Source: a virus. From it: a DNA stretch of 43,939 nt. Positions 19,301 to 26,676 of the stretch are shown here, piece by piece. The notes below the pieces were generated by a model. That model was not told where the DNA came from and ran no database searches. It worked only from the letters and a program-made list of their open reading frames with translations. The stretch lies in the IMG/VR virus record IMGVR_UViG_3300027822_000021, positions 1-43,939 of that record; one strand, 5' to 3'. The translations under genes were made by a program, and so were the position numbers. How positions within the stretch are numbered: position 1 is the stretch's first letter; every line of letters starts with the position of its first letter.

Positions 19301-22300
19301 TAAAACGAATAGTAAGAATGGCGGCTGACCAAGGAATAAACAATATAGCTTGGGTAACGGGTGAACAAACTTCTGATCGGTATGATTTAAGTAAGCATGT
19401 TGACAAAATTGAATATAACGGTAAAAAAATATATGCATTTAAAAATGATAAAATAATCATCGAACAAACAGCTAAGACCCAAAAAGAACTTGAGGCTTTA
19501 GTAGGCAAAGATATTACAAAGAAATTATTAGAACAACAAGAAAAAAAACCAGATATACCGGCCTATGTAAAAGACAATGATTTAAAAGTAGGAGGTGAAT
19601 GGGCATACAATCTATACGATAAAATGATTCCACAATTTCTCAAGAAATTTGGCAAAAAATATAAGGCACAGATCGGCACAACAGAAATAAACGGCATTAG
19701 ACAACAATCTTTCACTATATCCCCACAACTAAGGCAAGCTGCTCTTTTTGAGGGTATACCGTTATTTGAAACCCAAGACGTGAACCTATCAGAAGAAATA
19801 GAAGAAGAGGACACAGCCTTCCAGCAAGCCATTGATTTAATTTCAGCGCATTGGGGCAAGCAAGGTAAATATACCAATGAACGTAAAAAGTTAAAATTCA
19901 TGGAGCATCATTTCGGAACCACCATGTACAATGCCAAGCGTATTGGTGGGTGGTACAACAGGTTTTATAATGTTATCCGAAATCTTGGCCAGTATAAGTT
20001 TGAGCAACAAAACCGGCTTAGAGGTGAAGGTGATTCTTCACTATTCACGCCATTAGAGACATTCTCCAAGAAAAACAAAACTGAATACCGAAAATTAAGA
20101 AAATATCTGGTCAATAAGGATATTTACGCAGAAGGGTATAAGGTCAGGCCTACCTTAGAAGAGGGCGCATTATACGAAGGTGCCTATGATATAATTAACG
20201 AAAAAGGAACGGTTATTGATACCCAAACAACCGAGGATAAAGCTTTCGATGAAGTATGGGAAATAGAAGCGGATGCAACCGACTTCACGGATGCAGGGAA
20301 AGAGGCCTTACTTAATTTCCGGAAAATGACACGTAACCTGTATAAACATTATGCTAAAGGTATGAACGAGATAATCGAAATGGCTCGTTTGTCCGGTCAA
20401 CCTCCACCGAAAGTAACAACTATATCAAATGGTAAGCCGGTTAAAATCAGCCTTAAACAAGCTATACAGGATATGGGTGATAGGCAGGGTTATTATTTTC
20501 CAAGAATCCGTGAATCAGGGGAATGGAAGATTGAAGGCAGAAAAGCCGGTGTTCCGAATCAAATGGATTTCTTTGCGTCAAAAGCATTATCAAAAGGGTA
20601 CGCTCAAAAATTAAGACGGCAAGGCTACAACGTAGAGTCTACTCATTCTGGGGCTTTCTCAGAAGACCTATTTCAAACGCTGGTGCCACTTCTTGCTCAA
20701 GAGCAGGTAGTTAATAGCGTAATAGATAGAGTGTCTAAGAATGAAGATTTTGACGCTGTATATGCCGATATGTTCGCCAAGCAGTATGCTGAGATGTTGA
20801 AGTCTCATGGTTCACGGGCAAGAATGATTGGACGATCTGATGCTATTGGAGTTGATGTAAAACGTGGATATGAAACTGATCCGGTTAAAGCTATTGCGAT
20901 TGCCACGGAAGCGGCGGCAGGTGGATACGCAAAACAACAGATTGCAATTAACGCCATGAAAGCAATCACAGGGCGCGATTTAACATGGGACAAATACCAG
21001 AACGATAACCCAGGGAAGAAACATGATGATTATTTAAAAGATGTCCGTAAGCGTGGTGCTGATGCTGCCAGGCAACAAACAGAATATAAAGAAGCGACTG
21101 GGACGCTGAAAGACATCTTGAAAAATCAGGAATTTGCTGACAGAATTGTCGGAACCTTAAAAGGAATGGCTGTAGTTTGGTATCTTGGTGGGAGGGTAAG
21201 TTCAGCGGCTGTTAATACTACCAATATGGTTATGGGTGTACCGGCTACTATTGTTGGCGAGTTATCGACTAAAGATAATAAAGTTTCTTTTGCCAGAGCG
21301 TTTGGAAGTATCGGCAAAGCAATGAAAGCGTATGGTCTTTTCAGAATTGGAAAAACAAAAAGAACCGGAGAGTCTGCTTTATTCCAGGAAATTGAGAAAC
21401 GAGGGTGGGATGCTCCGCAATTTAACATGGAGGCATTAAATGCAATCCAAAGCAAGTATGGGAAAGCATGGGGTAAGGTTATTGATTTGTCCATGTGGAT
21501 GTTCGGAGTAACTGAAAAAATAAATCGAGCAACTTCAGTGGCCGCAGGATATATGGCATTATGCAAAACGCATAATGTTAAGTTGCAGGATTCTTCTGGC
21601 AAGCTTCATGAAAAGTTTTTACTAAAAGCCCGGAACGCTTCCGATGTTGCTCATGGTGTTTATGGCAAAGAAAACAGACCATACCATATGAGAGGTGATC
21701 ACGTTGGAGCAAGAGTTTTGCAAATGACTTATGTTTTTCAGACGTTTACACATAATTATTTGCAAGAGATGGCACGTTTAGGGCTCGTTAAGAAACAATA
21801 TGGAGCTGCTGCATACATGGCCGTGTCTGGTGGAGTGCTTGGCGGGCTTGGTGCTACCGTCCCTATTGGTATTGCCAAAGCTATTGCAGCTTTATTTGAT
21901 ACTGATGATCCAGAAGAAGAAATGATTAAGTGGGCTGATGATGCTTTCGGCGGAGGGAAATTAGCAAGATATGGGCTGCCTGGGTTACTTGGCGTTTCAT
22001 TAAAGGGCAGTCTTGCAATGAGAGTCGGTATCCCGGGAACATTTGTTGACATTTTTGGTGCGCCGGGAAACGTCGTTGCTGATATATGGAGCGGTACAAA
22101 AAACATCACTAAGGGATTTTATAGAGAAGGATTAGAGCAGATTGCCCCGGTTGCGGTAAGCAATATTTCACGAGGCTTACGGGAATCAGGAGAAGGCGTA
22201 ACAACTCAGAAAGGTTCACCTGTCTTTTTTGGCGATGAACGGTTAAAGGGCAATACCTACGATATGATGCTGAGGTGGTTGTCATTTAACCCAACTGGCA

Positions 22301-22578
22301 TTTCAGAGAAGAGAGAAATCCAATGGAATGAATACAAGGTTATGAACAGGTACAAGGAAAGACGAAGCGAATTATATAAAAGATATAAGCGGTTCTATTT
22401 TAAGCCACCAGGGAAACGTAATGTAGAAGATATTATCAATATCACGGCTGATATAAGAGATTTCAATACAGAGGTTAAACGTAAGAAAATATCTCGCATT
22501 GTCCGGCCTATTACTAAACGGTCTATTAAACAAAGTATGCGCAGTTTAAAGCCAAGCAAGAGAGAGAGGGAAAGATAG
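13363..22578 (+). CDS. Giant 3071-residue polyvalent internal virion protein
   Basis: Domains in order: FNxxDFEV tags at 3-10 and 131-138 flanking a domain with the NNPGNLR motif (about 20-125), seen in phage structural peptidoglycan-processing proteins; a hydrophobic Gly/Ala stretch near 233-262; charged coiled coil near 440-530; a GNAT-like stretch near 745-870; a RadC/JAB domain with HNHPGG and metal ligands His1287, His1289 and Asp1300; a zincin-like domain with His1573-Glu1574-x2-His1577 and Glu1608; a large domain with EEIQSDW (1889-1895) known from phage and conjugative-element polyproteins (about 1695-2135); and a C-terminal LPD38-like region (about 2150-3010) with hydrophobic helices near 2597-2635 and 2818-2845. 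It starts 4 bases after the previous gene and is probably ejected into the host to open the envelope and act early. Confidence 0.8.
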   Translation: MLFNSNDFEVVAENKTTLADRNNNPGNLRYANQKDASQGVGGFAKFETSEKGSEALKNQIKLDSSRGHTLGSFIEKYAPPSENDTPAYVSFMEKEVGANANKPLSAIDVNKVSNAITKFEGGNKTQQRATFNPDDFEVIIGGPAMEPKKEPKSTTRVAVEALGRLPKNILNQVTGLVQGQEGASVADPGWFDRRYAKTEAENLAAAQEAEAGGGKFVPGISDKDVSETINQIPYTGLAVAGGLLGGSVTAPIPVPGARAGGALIGSHLATNRPSAYQAMHRNLQRFNDLNIQVTGKPITLEEENKFKEVYGKQVGEMADWESIPEAAGTLIDLAIYGIGAKLPAPLRAKAGEAVKALLKNKFLQGGFVNSTKLLGNLITELSEEVVSGIGGGNVEKEMWGEEKQDWDVKTAVKTAKEVAPQVALMVGGTHAVGTVAGKLSKEKKPTQAKDKKVFADQLDILSDELKKSNNKLADISTAIDLHSQLAKDPEKQAAVADVIAKAADQGLQDGTITADALSEITDKLSEDDPLKTALLPKTEPATSEVKPSAKPPVETKPVTIPGAEAVLKRMQEGKSIPEEKKLTDADRRQKRIDAAGEIERPSDVIGEYFPADQTATDKKTTPLVAKEKEQRTLEVIEKEITDRWKQRKSLPPGKKKSQIANEITALNSEMERTMDAADLEDRGGRVAQERGRVEKIAELAEMVKEPWKMSKEEFGGKGTNFLGGRKYAIDAYTEKIVNTGRTKQILNGPKHLYKKIKEVDGVVVLSSKDGVYLAKDYKEGNSNVEFEVVGRLTFTKEGIDHFALSPELRGKEYGQLLLKEAAVSGRDIAKAPMRSRGYNKALHKFFVKKAIEEGKIKSHPDYPELTVKKEAKKKPVAPKKAAKTIIDGIHELEPVENEEKFLKHNNSYLKMEVSDEGEILMGVPLEELKNPKALKSRLDDLYSDREGIIELGMDTKEEDEAIAFLEGKLKQIPPKSTKSEAPKLYILPKPLKEKVTYNGIREGSGKVPARHTFTDKNTGSTFLVDIDEADIKSKVNMRLSELDAEVKKKETPKVIEPKKETAAVPKETPTPETHTYTFRGKAQTIPKADIGKAFIKNKQRPIFSQRSITKGKNKGKIQVLYPSGKTNTEGAKIARSVIVDADAIVQAVGGESYRGDKQKSTKRIKDEKKQVEEAKKSYLSEPTGGAGLTEKKTGKPKWPKIVSNRRRRYLSHTTHIKNNGDAAAFADYNLSGFPQERLVALLLGKGGEVLGAHRFSVGTSNQASVSLGMLAGQALNTGGVKEVILVHNHPGGEARLSDADINTSNAFYNLLADTKIFAGTIIAVGEGTYSANDRIIHKTPTIKEATVRVPMMVRRFKTRGENLAVVSNSTSAKKHGGKLIPKGGLMFLNGANAIVGTMRIDNYSKLRGKNATKILEQIEETNATSMIAFNPTQNSKGIGAQNLKRFSSASGLNLLDIIAKEGSLQGEGSLPMADGSIYYETTKTKGKTLTTEDIQKTFAKMKNVTTGQDGNDNFWFRFKGFPRFSILELDSINNRVGLTDEQQKTGAFLPESKQIWFKTGGVGAKADIGSLHHENFHLFKNMGVVSKPDIRAINRAIRRSGHSGAITEETQASWIGNAAKSREYTRDTVIGRILQKIGDFIDAMINLVGVTSKNVVRKMESGRIADQAFDAGRGSTSPVMAFEQTAKRFYSQVVKTVETKMPKKMQASAVMNWLKKQPGIKAAELEWMNIKELLEGKKSVERNELVKALEENQVVVEEVEKGQTGYEYHVTGVNPLSKTFSFMPLKKFDTKEKAETHIKKIETAANLDDTLDKKRIRRPLTISKVATDNTKFSEYQLEGEKENYRELLFKLPATDGKFKSQHWDETNVFAHARINERTDADDNKVLFVEEIQSDWGKEGREKGYAPKVDFSKTEEKKRKYFRLKKRLKEKYGTEYKKLAQAKETDQLKKLKEYKKEHRILQGLEGVLDFPFKKNWQEVVLKRIVRMAADQGINNIAWVTGEQTSDRYDLSKHVDKIEYNGKKIYAFKNDKIIIEQTAKTQKELEALVGKDITKKLLEQQEKKPDIPAYVKDNDLKVGGEWAYNLYDKMIPQFLKKFGKKYKAQIGTTEINGIRQQSFTISPQLRQAALFEGIPLFETQDVNLSEEIEEEDTAFQQAIDLISAHWGKQGKYTNERKKLKFMEHHFGTTMYNAKRIGGWYNRFYNVIRNLGQYKFEQQNRLRGEGDSSLFTPLETFSKKNKTEYRKLRKYLVNKDIYAEGYKVRPTLEEGALYEGAYDIINEKGTVIDTQTTEDKAFDEVWEIEADATDFTDAGKEALLNFRKMTRNLYKHYAKGMNEIIEMARLSGQPPPKVTTISNGKPVKISLKQAIQDMGDRQGYYFPRIRESGEWKIEGRKAGVPNQMDFFASKALSKGYAQKLRRQGYNVESTHSGAFSEDLFQTLVPLLAQEQVVNSVIDRVSKNEDFDAVYADMFAKQYAEMLKSHGSRARMIGRSDAIGVDVKRGYETDPVKAIAIATEAAAGGYAKQQIAINAMKAITGRDLTWDKYQNDNPGKKHDDYLKDVRKRGADAARQQTEYKEATGTLKDILKNQEFADRIVGTLKGMAVVWYLGGRVSSAAVNTTNMVMGVPATIVGELSTKDNKVSFARAFGSIGKAMKAYGLFRIGKTKRTGESALFQEIEKRGWDAPQFNMEALNAIQSKYGKAWGKVIDLSMWMFGVTEKINRATSVAAGYMALCKTHNVKLQDSSGKLHEKFLLKARNASDVAHGVYGKENRPYHMRGDHVGARVLQMTYVFQTFTHNYLQEMARLGLVKKQYGAAAYMAVSGGVLGGLGATVPIGIAKAIAALFDTDDPEEEMIKWADDAFGGGKLARYGLPGLLGVSLKGSLAMRVGIPGTFVDIFGAPGNVVADIWSGTKNITKGFYREGLEQIAPVAVSNISRGLRESGEGVTTQKGSPVFFGDERLKGNTYDMMLRWLSFNPTGISEKREIQWNEYKVMNRYKERRSELYKRYKRFYFKPPGKRNVEDIINITADIRDFNTEVKRKKISRIVRPITKRSIKQSMRSLKPSKRERER

Positions 22579-22579
22579 G

Positions 22580-23041
22580 ATGAATATTGAACTCGAAGTT
22601 TTAGCAGATTTACTAATACATATTTCAGAAGTTAAAGAAAACATTGCAAGCATCAGGAATGATCTTGAAAAACGTGGAATTGCGCATGACAGATCTAAGT
22701 TCGAAACTTTTGAGTTTGACTCATTTGCCAAGACAAGGCAAAAGTTTAAAACTGTAGATTTTGGGACAAAAGAATATCAAGAATGTGTTGATGAAATAAA
22801 ACCAGCGATAGATCATCATTATGCTGCCAACAGGCATCATACAGCATATCATTTTAACGGTTTTAATGATATGAACCTAATTGATATCCTTGAAATGCTG
22901 GCAGACTGGAAAGCAGCTTCTCGGCGCAGTCCAGGATTAAGGTTTGTCGATTCATTACCAGGAGCATATAGAAAATACGATATTCCTGAAAACATGCAAA
23001 AACATATTGAATCAACATTAACATATTTAGGGTGGATATGA
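22580..23041 (+). CDS. DUF5662-like phage protein
   Basis: The 153-residue protein has the DUF5662 signature order: an N-terminal helix, HDRSKFE, then EYQECVDEIKPAIDHHYAAN, RHHTAYHFNGFNDMNLID and EMLADWKAA. These conserved His/Asp residues look like a metal-binding helical enzyme core, perhaps HD-like, but no reaction is established for the family. ATG 22580 comes right after the stop of the giant protein, so it is in the same transcript. The next gene overlaps by 4 bases (ATGA). Confidence 0.7.
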   Translation: MNIELEVLADLLIHISEVKENIASIRNDLEKRGIAHDRSKFETFEFDSFAKTRQKFKTVDFGTKEYQECVDEIKPAIDHHYAANRHHTAYHFNGFNDMNLIDILEMLADWKAASRRSPGLRFVDSLPGAYRKYDIPENMQKHIESTLTYLGWI

Positions 23042-23337
23042 AAATACCAGAAAAAATAAAAATAGGCGGTCACGAAATAAAAATCGAAAGAGTCAACACA
23101 AAGGATATTGATTCTGCTGGTGAATTTAATGGTTTTTATGATGTAATCCGGTTGCGTATTGACCATGATTCGGTAGAGTCTTGTGTCGCAGAATGTTTCT
23201 TGCATGAGATTATTGAGGCCATTAAGATGAAAAATAATTTAGCGATAGACCACACTCATTTAACTGTACTCTCCGAAGGTCTATTTCAGGTAATGAGAGA
23301 CAATAAACTTAACTTTTCCAGTGAAGAGGTAAAATGA
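23038..23337 (+). CDS. Small zincin-like phage protein with HEIIE motif
   Basis: I placed the start at ATG 23038, in an ATGA overlap with the previous stop, rather than at GTG 23032; AGGGTGG lies just upstream. The 99-residue product starts MKIPEKIKIGGHEIKIE and has a conserved ECFLHEIIEAI motif followed by a His in DHTHLTVLSEGLFQVMRDN. This is the pattern of a small phage protein family related to minimal metallopeptidases (HExxH), with Glu in place of the second His. It may bind metal or have lost peptidase activity. Its role is unknown. Confidence 0.55.
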   Translation: MKIPEKIKIGGHEIKIERVNTKDIDSAGEFNGFYDVIRLRIDHDSVESCVAECFLHEIIEAIKMKNNLAIDHTHLTVLSEGLFQVMRDNKLNFSSEEVK

Positions 23338-23651
23338 AAACATTACATAATTCAGATGTGTCAGGTGCAACAAAAAATGTTAAGGATATTCAATTCTACG
23401 GAAATGGGGATATGTTCCAACTGATTTGCAAAGCCAGCTCAAAAAAAGAAGGCTGGATGAAAAGCACTAAAGCTATGGAAATTGCAGGTGTAGGATGCAT
23501 AGTTCAATGCACTACTCAACAGGGGGATAACGTTGCTGAAGCTGTTTGCTTTGTGCCTAAAGTGAGAATCATAAAAGACGGTGATGGTAATAGGCAAATC
23601 GTAGAAGATACTTTGCATTACCACTGCACTCCTAACCATACCTTCTACTAA
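23334..23651 (+). CDS. Hypothetical small protein (105 residues)
   Basis: This frame starts in an ATGA overlap with the previous gene, showing an operon of coupled small genes. The product is beta-rich in its first 90 residues (IQFYGNGDMFQLICKASS, VRIIKDGDGNRQIVED) and ends HYHCTPNHTFY. I do not recognise a family. The recurring segment GWMKSTKAMEIAGVGCIVQ suggests a compact fold. It could be a small head or host-modulating protein; there is no evidence to choose. Confidence 0.5.
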   Translation: MKTLHNSDVSGATKNVKDIQFYGNGDMFQLICKASSKKEGWMKSTKAMEIAGVGCIVQCTTQQGDNVAEAVCFVPKVRIIKDGDGNRQIVEDTLHYHCTPNHTFY

Positions 23652-23672
23652 TATTTACAAAAGAGGTAATAA

Positions 23673-24020
23673 ATGATACCCAACGAGTATTACGACTGGA
23701 CAAGTAACGAAAGTGGAGCTGCAACCGTAGCGATCCCTTTTTTTAAAGGATACGTAATAAAAGCTGTTAGGTCTGTCCCGGGGGAATGTGGGGACTTAGC
23801 AACTGATCTACCAACAAACCTGTATAGTATAACGCTCATCAATGATTTGACTGGAGCCGACATTTTAGTAAGCCAAGGTGCAAACAGGAGTGGGAGCGTT
23901 GCAGATGATGCTTTATACCCGAACCCTTCAATTCCAGTCCCATGCACGATGACTTTGACAATTGCCTCTGCCGGCGTAGCGAAACAGGGACGAGTCTATA
24001 TCGATTTCCAGGACACTTAG
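23673..24020 (+). CDS. Small beta-rich protein, possible virion protein
   Basis: The 115-residue protein has an AGAGG ribosome site before ATG 23673. It has alternating beta segments (ATVAIPFFKGYVIKAV, NLYSITLINDL, MTLTIASAGVAKQGRVYID) and resembles in style the small beta-rich proteins near the capsid gene at 2340-3228. It may be a virion decoration or fibre-associated protein. It precedes the tailspike module. No family is recognised. Confidence 0.45.
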   Translation: MIPNEYYDWTSNESGAATVAIPFFKGYVIKAVRSVPGECGDLATDLPTNLYSITLINDLTGADILVSQGANRSGSVADDALYPNPSIPVPCTMTLTIASAGVAKQGRVYIDFQDT

Positions 24021-24038
24021 GGAGAGAGGCATACATCC

Positions 24039-24260
24039 ATGAGTAATTTTACAACTCAACCATGGACAACAAACCCATGGACAACAAATCCATGGGTAGC
24101 TGATGACGCAAGTGACGCAATACAAGATGAATTAGGCTTTGCGATTACAGATGAGACTGGAGAAGCAATAACTGATCTTTGTTTTGCGATTAGAAGTCCA
24201 ATAACAGATGAAAGTGAAGAAGTGATTACAGACGAAGTGGAAGAAGCGATAACAGAATGA
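24039..24260 (+). CDS. Short acidic repeat protein
   Basis: The 73-residue product has two kinds of internal repeat: QPWTTNPWTTNPW near the start, from a DNA repeat around 24058-24095 containing three CCATGG sites, and four or five copies of an ITDE-type unit (AITDETGEAITD, ITDESEEVITDE, EAITE). It is strongly acidic. ATG 24039 is preceded by GGGAGAGAGG. Phage proteins built of such ITDE/LTDE units are known from tail regions but have no agreed role. Repeat growth by slippage is likely. Confidence 0.5.
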   Translation: MSNFTTQPWTTNPWTTNPWVADDASDAIQDELGFAITDETGEAITDLCFAIRSPITDESEEVITDEVEEAITE

Positions 24261-24302
24261 TTAAATTAGCAAAAACTCAAAAAAAATAAGTGAGAAATTA
24301 AA

Positions 24303-26258
24303 ATGGCAAAATTTGGATCATATTATAATGCAGCAATAGTTCCAGCTAACAATGATGTTGTGTTAATTGGCGATGCATCCAATACGAATAAAGTTGAGGG
24401 TGTCCATGCAGAAGATTTGCCTATAGGGACTGCCGCTCAATCAGCATTGGATGGGAAAATTACAGTCAGCACAAAAGTAAAACGTGTAGGAGATGCAGAA
24501 ACTATTCAATCTGTTATTGATACTATCCCGGTTATGCAAGGCAGTTTAGTATCAGGTATAACAAATCCTTATATCGTTAACGTACCACCAGGGCATGAAA
24601 AGGAATATTATTCGCTTGTACAAGATGTTTCCGATAATGCAAGTGATAAGCGTAACATAAAGATTGTTTTTGAGAATAATCCGGATAATAAATTTATTGT
24701 AGATCAGTGGGACGCTTTAGATGAGATAGGTGATTGGACACTATACACAGGTGATACTCTAACTATAGATACAAGTAATAAGTTTGAAGGTGGCGGTTGT
24801 CTTAAAATTACCGGATCAGGTTTTATTCGCTGTACCAAAAATGGGAATTTTGATTTTAGTGCATATCAAGGAATGCTTATAGATATACAAATGGATATAA
24901 GCCAGATGAATTATATGGCCTTATATTTATATACAAATACAGCATTTATCGGAAGGTCTTGTGGGACAATAACCGGAACTGGAACGATTAATCGGACATT
25001 CTTTTTCCCTTTCGTTCAAACATCAACAGATATCTTGGATTATTCAAACATAACACGAGTTCGCATAGGTTTAGATAAGACTGGTTATCCAGGTGTGCAT
25101 GAAGGGTACATTGACAATATTCGGTTGGTTCGGACAACTCCTCATAGAACTGCCGTTTTACGATATGATGATGGTTATGCAAGTGACTTTTCAGTCGGGA
25201 CAAAGCGATTAGATGAGTATGGGTGGAAAGGCAACTTTGGAATAATAGCTTCTCATGTTGATTTTGACGCAGGGAAAATAGCATTATCCGAATGCAAAAA
25301 AATGGATAGCAGTGGGCATATATTATGTAATCATACATATGCACATCCAAGTTTCGCGTCTGACGGGTTTACAGAACAAGAAACATATCAAGACTATGTA
25401 TTAGGAGCTAATTTTTTGAGAATGAATGGTTTTGTATTAGGGGAACAACTTTTTGTTAATCCATATTCAGAATCAAATGCCTTTCTTGATAATTTTTTAG
25501 ATAAGGATGGTGTTGTCAGCACTTATGCAAAGCATGGGGTTATGCCTGCTATGGAATTTAGCGGAAATGAAACGCCTAGCGCTATTATAGAGGCTTTTAT
25601 TACACAGAAACAGGGCGGTATTATACAATTTATATTTCATAATCCAGGGACTGATGAGACTGCGTATCAAACAATGCTCGCATGGATCAATACTCGTTTT
25701 TCGGAGGTAATTACCTTTCCTGAAATTTTAAACAGAATGCCTGTAGAAATGCATTCAAAAAAGCATGAAAATATTAGCCATACAGAGATTGGTTTTAAAA
25801 AAACATTATCAGAAGATCTTGATATGCGAAATTATTTTGGGAAAGATTACTTCCTTGATCCTGGTGGAGCTAATAGGGATATTACTCCGACCGGAAAGTT
25901 TAAACCTTTTTCTGAAAAAAGAATTATCAACACAGCCGATGCCGCAGAAACGCTAACTTTTGACCCACTTTTTACATCTTCAGGAACAGCGGATAATACA
26001 AGCGATCTTTTGACTTTTTCAACTGGGGCATGGGTGACTAATCAATTAGTCGGTAGGACAATTAATAACACAACTGATGGCAGCTCAGGGGTCATACTTG
26101 AAAATGACGATACCACTATCACAGCAGTTCTATTCGGAGGAACAAATAATACATGGACAACAACAGATGCTTTTACGATAACACCAGTTGGCAGTAATCA
26201 AGATATCACGCAAGGGAGTATAGGCCTTTTTATCTACGATGGTGAAGGATGGCATTAA
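24303..26258 (+). CDS. Tailspike with polysaccharide deacetylase (NodB/CE4) domain
   Basis: The 651-residue protein opens with a ~50-residue attachment module (FGSYYNAA...ASNTNKVEG) shared with the 26677-28203 product. A beta-rich region near 130-275 resembles a carbohydrate-binding jelly roll. The enzyme part then shows NodB motif 1 as RYDDG (Asp289, Asp290) and motif 2 as HTYAHP (His344, His348), the metal ligands of carbohydrate esterase family 4. Further segments near 350-470 complete the barrel, and the C-terminal 150 residues are beta-rich and repetitive. It would remove acetyl groups from capsule, O-antigen or other surface glycans during adsorption. Confidence 0.8.
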   Translation: MAKFGSYYNAAIVPANNDVVLIGDASNTNKVEGVHAEDLPIGTAAQSALDGKITVSTKVKRVGDAETIQSVIDTIPVMQGSLVSGITNPYIVNVPPGHEKEYYSLVQDVSDNASDKRNIKIVFENNPDNKFIVDQWDALDEIGDWTLYTGDTLTIDTSNKFEGGGCLKITGSGFIRCTKNGNFDFSAYQGMLIDIQMDISQMNYMALYLYTNTAFIGRSCGTITGTGTINRTFFFPFVQTSTDILDYSNITRVRIGLDKTGYPGVHEGYIDNIRLVRTTPHRTAVLRYDDGYASDFSVGTKRLDEYGWKGNFGIIASHVDFDAGKIALSECKKMDSSGHILCNHTYAHPSFASDGFTEQETYQDYVLGANFLRMNGFVLGEQLFVNPYSESNAFLDNFLDKDGVVSTYAKHGVMPAMEFSGNETPSAIIEAFITQKQGGIIQFIFHNPGTDETAYQTMLAWINTRFSEVITFPEILNRMPVEMHSKKHENISHTEIGFKKTLSEDLDMRNYFGKDYFLDPGGANRDITPTGKFKPFSEKRIINTADAAETLTFDPLFTSSGTADNTSDLLTFSTGAWVTNQLVGRTINNTTDGSSGVILENDDTTITAVLFGGTNNTWTTTDAFTITPVGSNQDITQGSIGLFIYDGEGWH

Positions 26259-26274
26259 TCGGAGGAGGTGACAG

Positions 26275-26667
26275 GTGAAGTCAACCTTGATACGAGAAGA
26301 ACTTAAACCATTCTTTTCTTTCTGGAAACCGGCGAATATTATTATAACGGATCTTGAATATAATGATATCTCTGCTGACGAATTACGGGAAGAGATTATT
26401 AGTATTCCAGCAGATGGAGATTGCGATGATTACGCAAGGGAGCTATGGTGTTACCTCCGGCATAGGCATCCTCAATGGCCGATTGGTATGTGTTTGTTGA
26501 GTAAGGTTGCCGGCATAAAAACGAACCATTCTATGATAATAGGTTCTTGCACAGATGGTATTTATCTTATTGAACCGCAAGCCGTTTTTGATATTGGATT
26601 AGCCGGTCTGCAACGGATGTGGAAAGCTCATCCTACAGAAGATCGGTTTTATTTTACTTATATTTGA
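26275..26667 (+). CDS. Papain/transglutaminase-like small phage protein
   Basis: GTG 26275 follows a strong GGAGGAGG (26260-26268), and no ATG fits. The 130-residue protein has DGDCDDYA with Cys50, then NHSMIIG with His85 and LIEPQ with Glu100. The order Cys, His, acidic/Gln is that of papain-like or transglutaminase-like folds in a known group of short phage proteins (DCDDxA...H...EPQ). It could be a peptidase, amidase or inactive relative. It sits between the deacetylase spike and the lipoprotein-type fibre, so it may act on surface material or in fibre maturation. Confidence 0.55.
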   Translation: MKSTLIREELKPFFSFWKPANIIITDLEYNDISADELREEIISIPADGDCDDYARELWCYLRHRHPQWPIGMCLLSKVAGIKTNHSMIIGSCTDGIYLIEPQAVFDIGLAGLQRMWKAHPTEDRFYFTYI

Positions 26668-26676
26668 GAGGTATTC

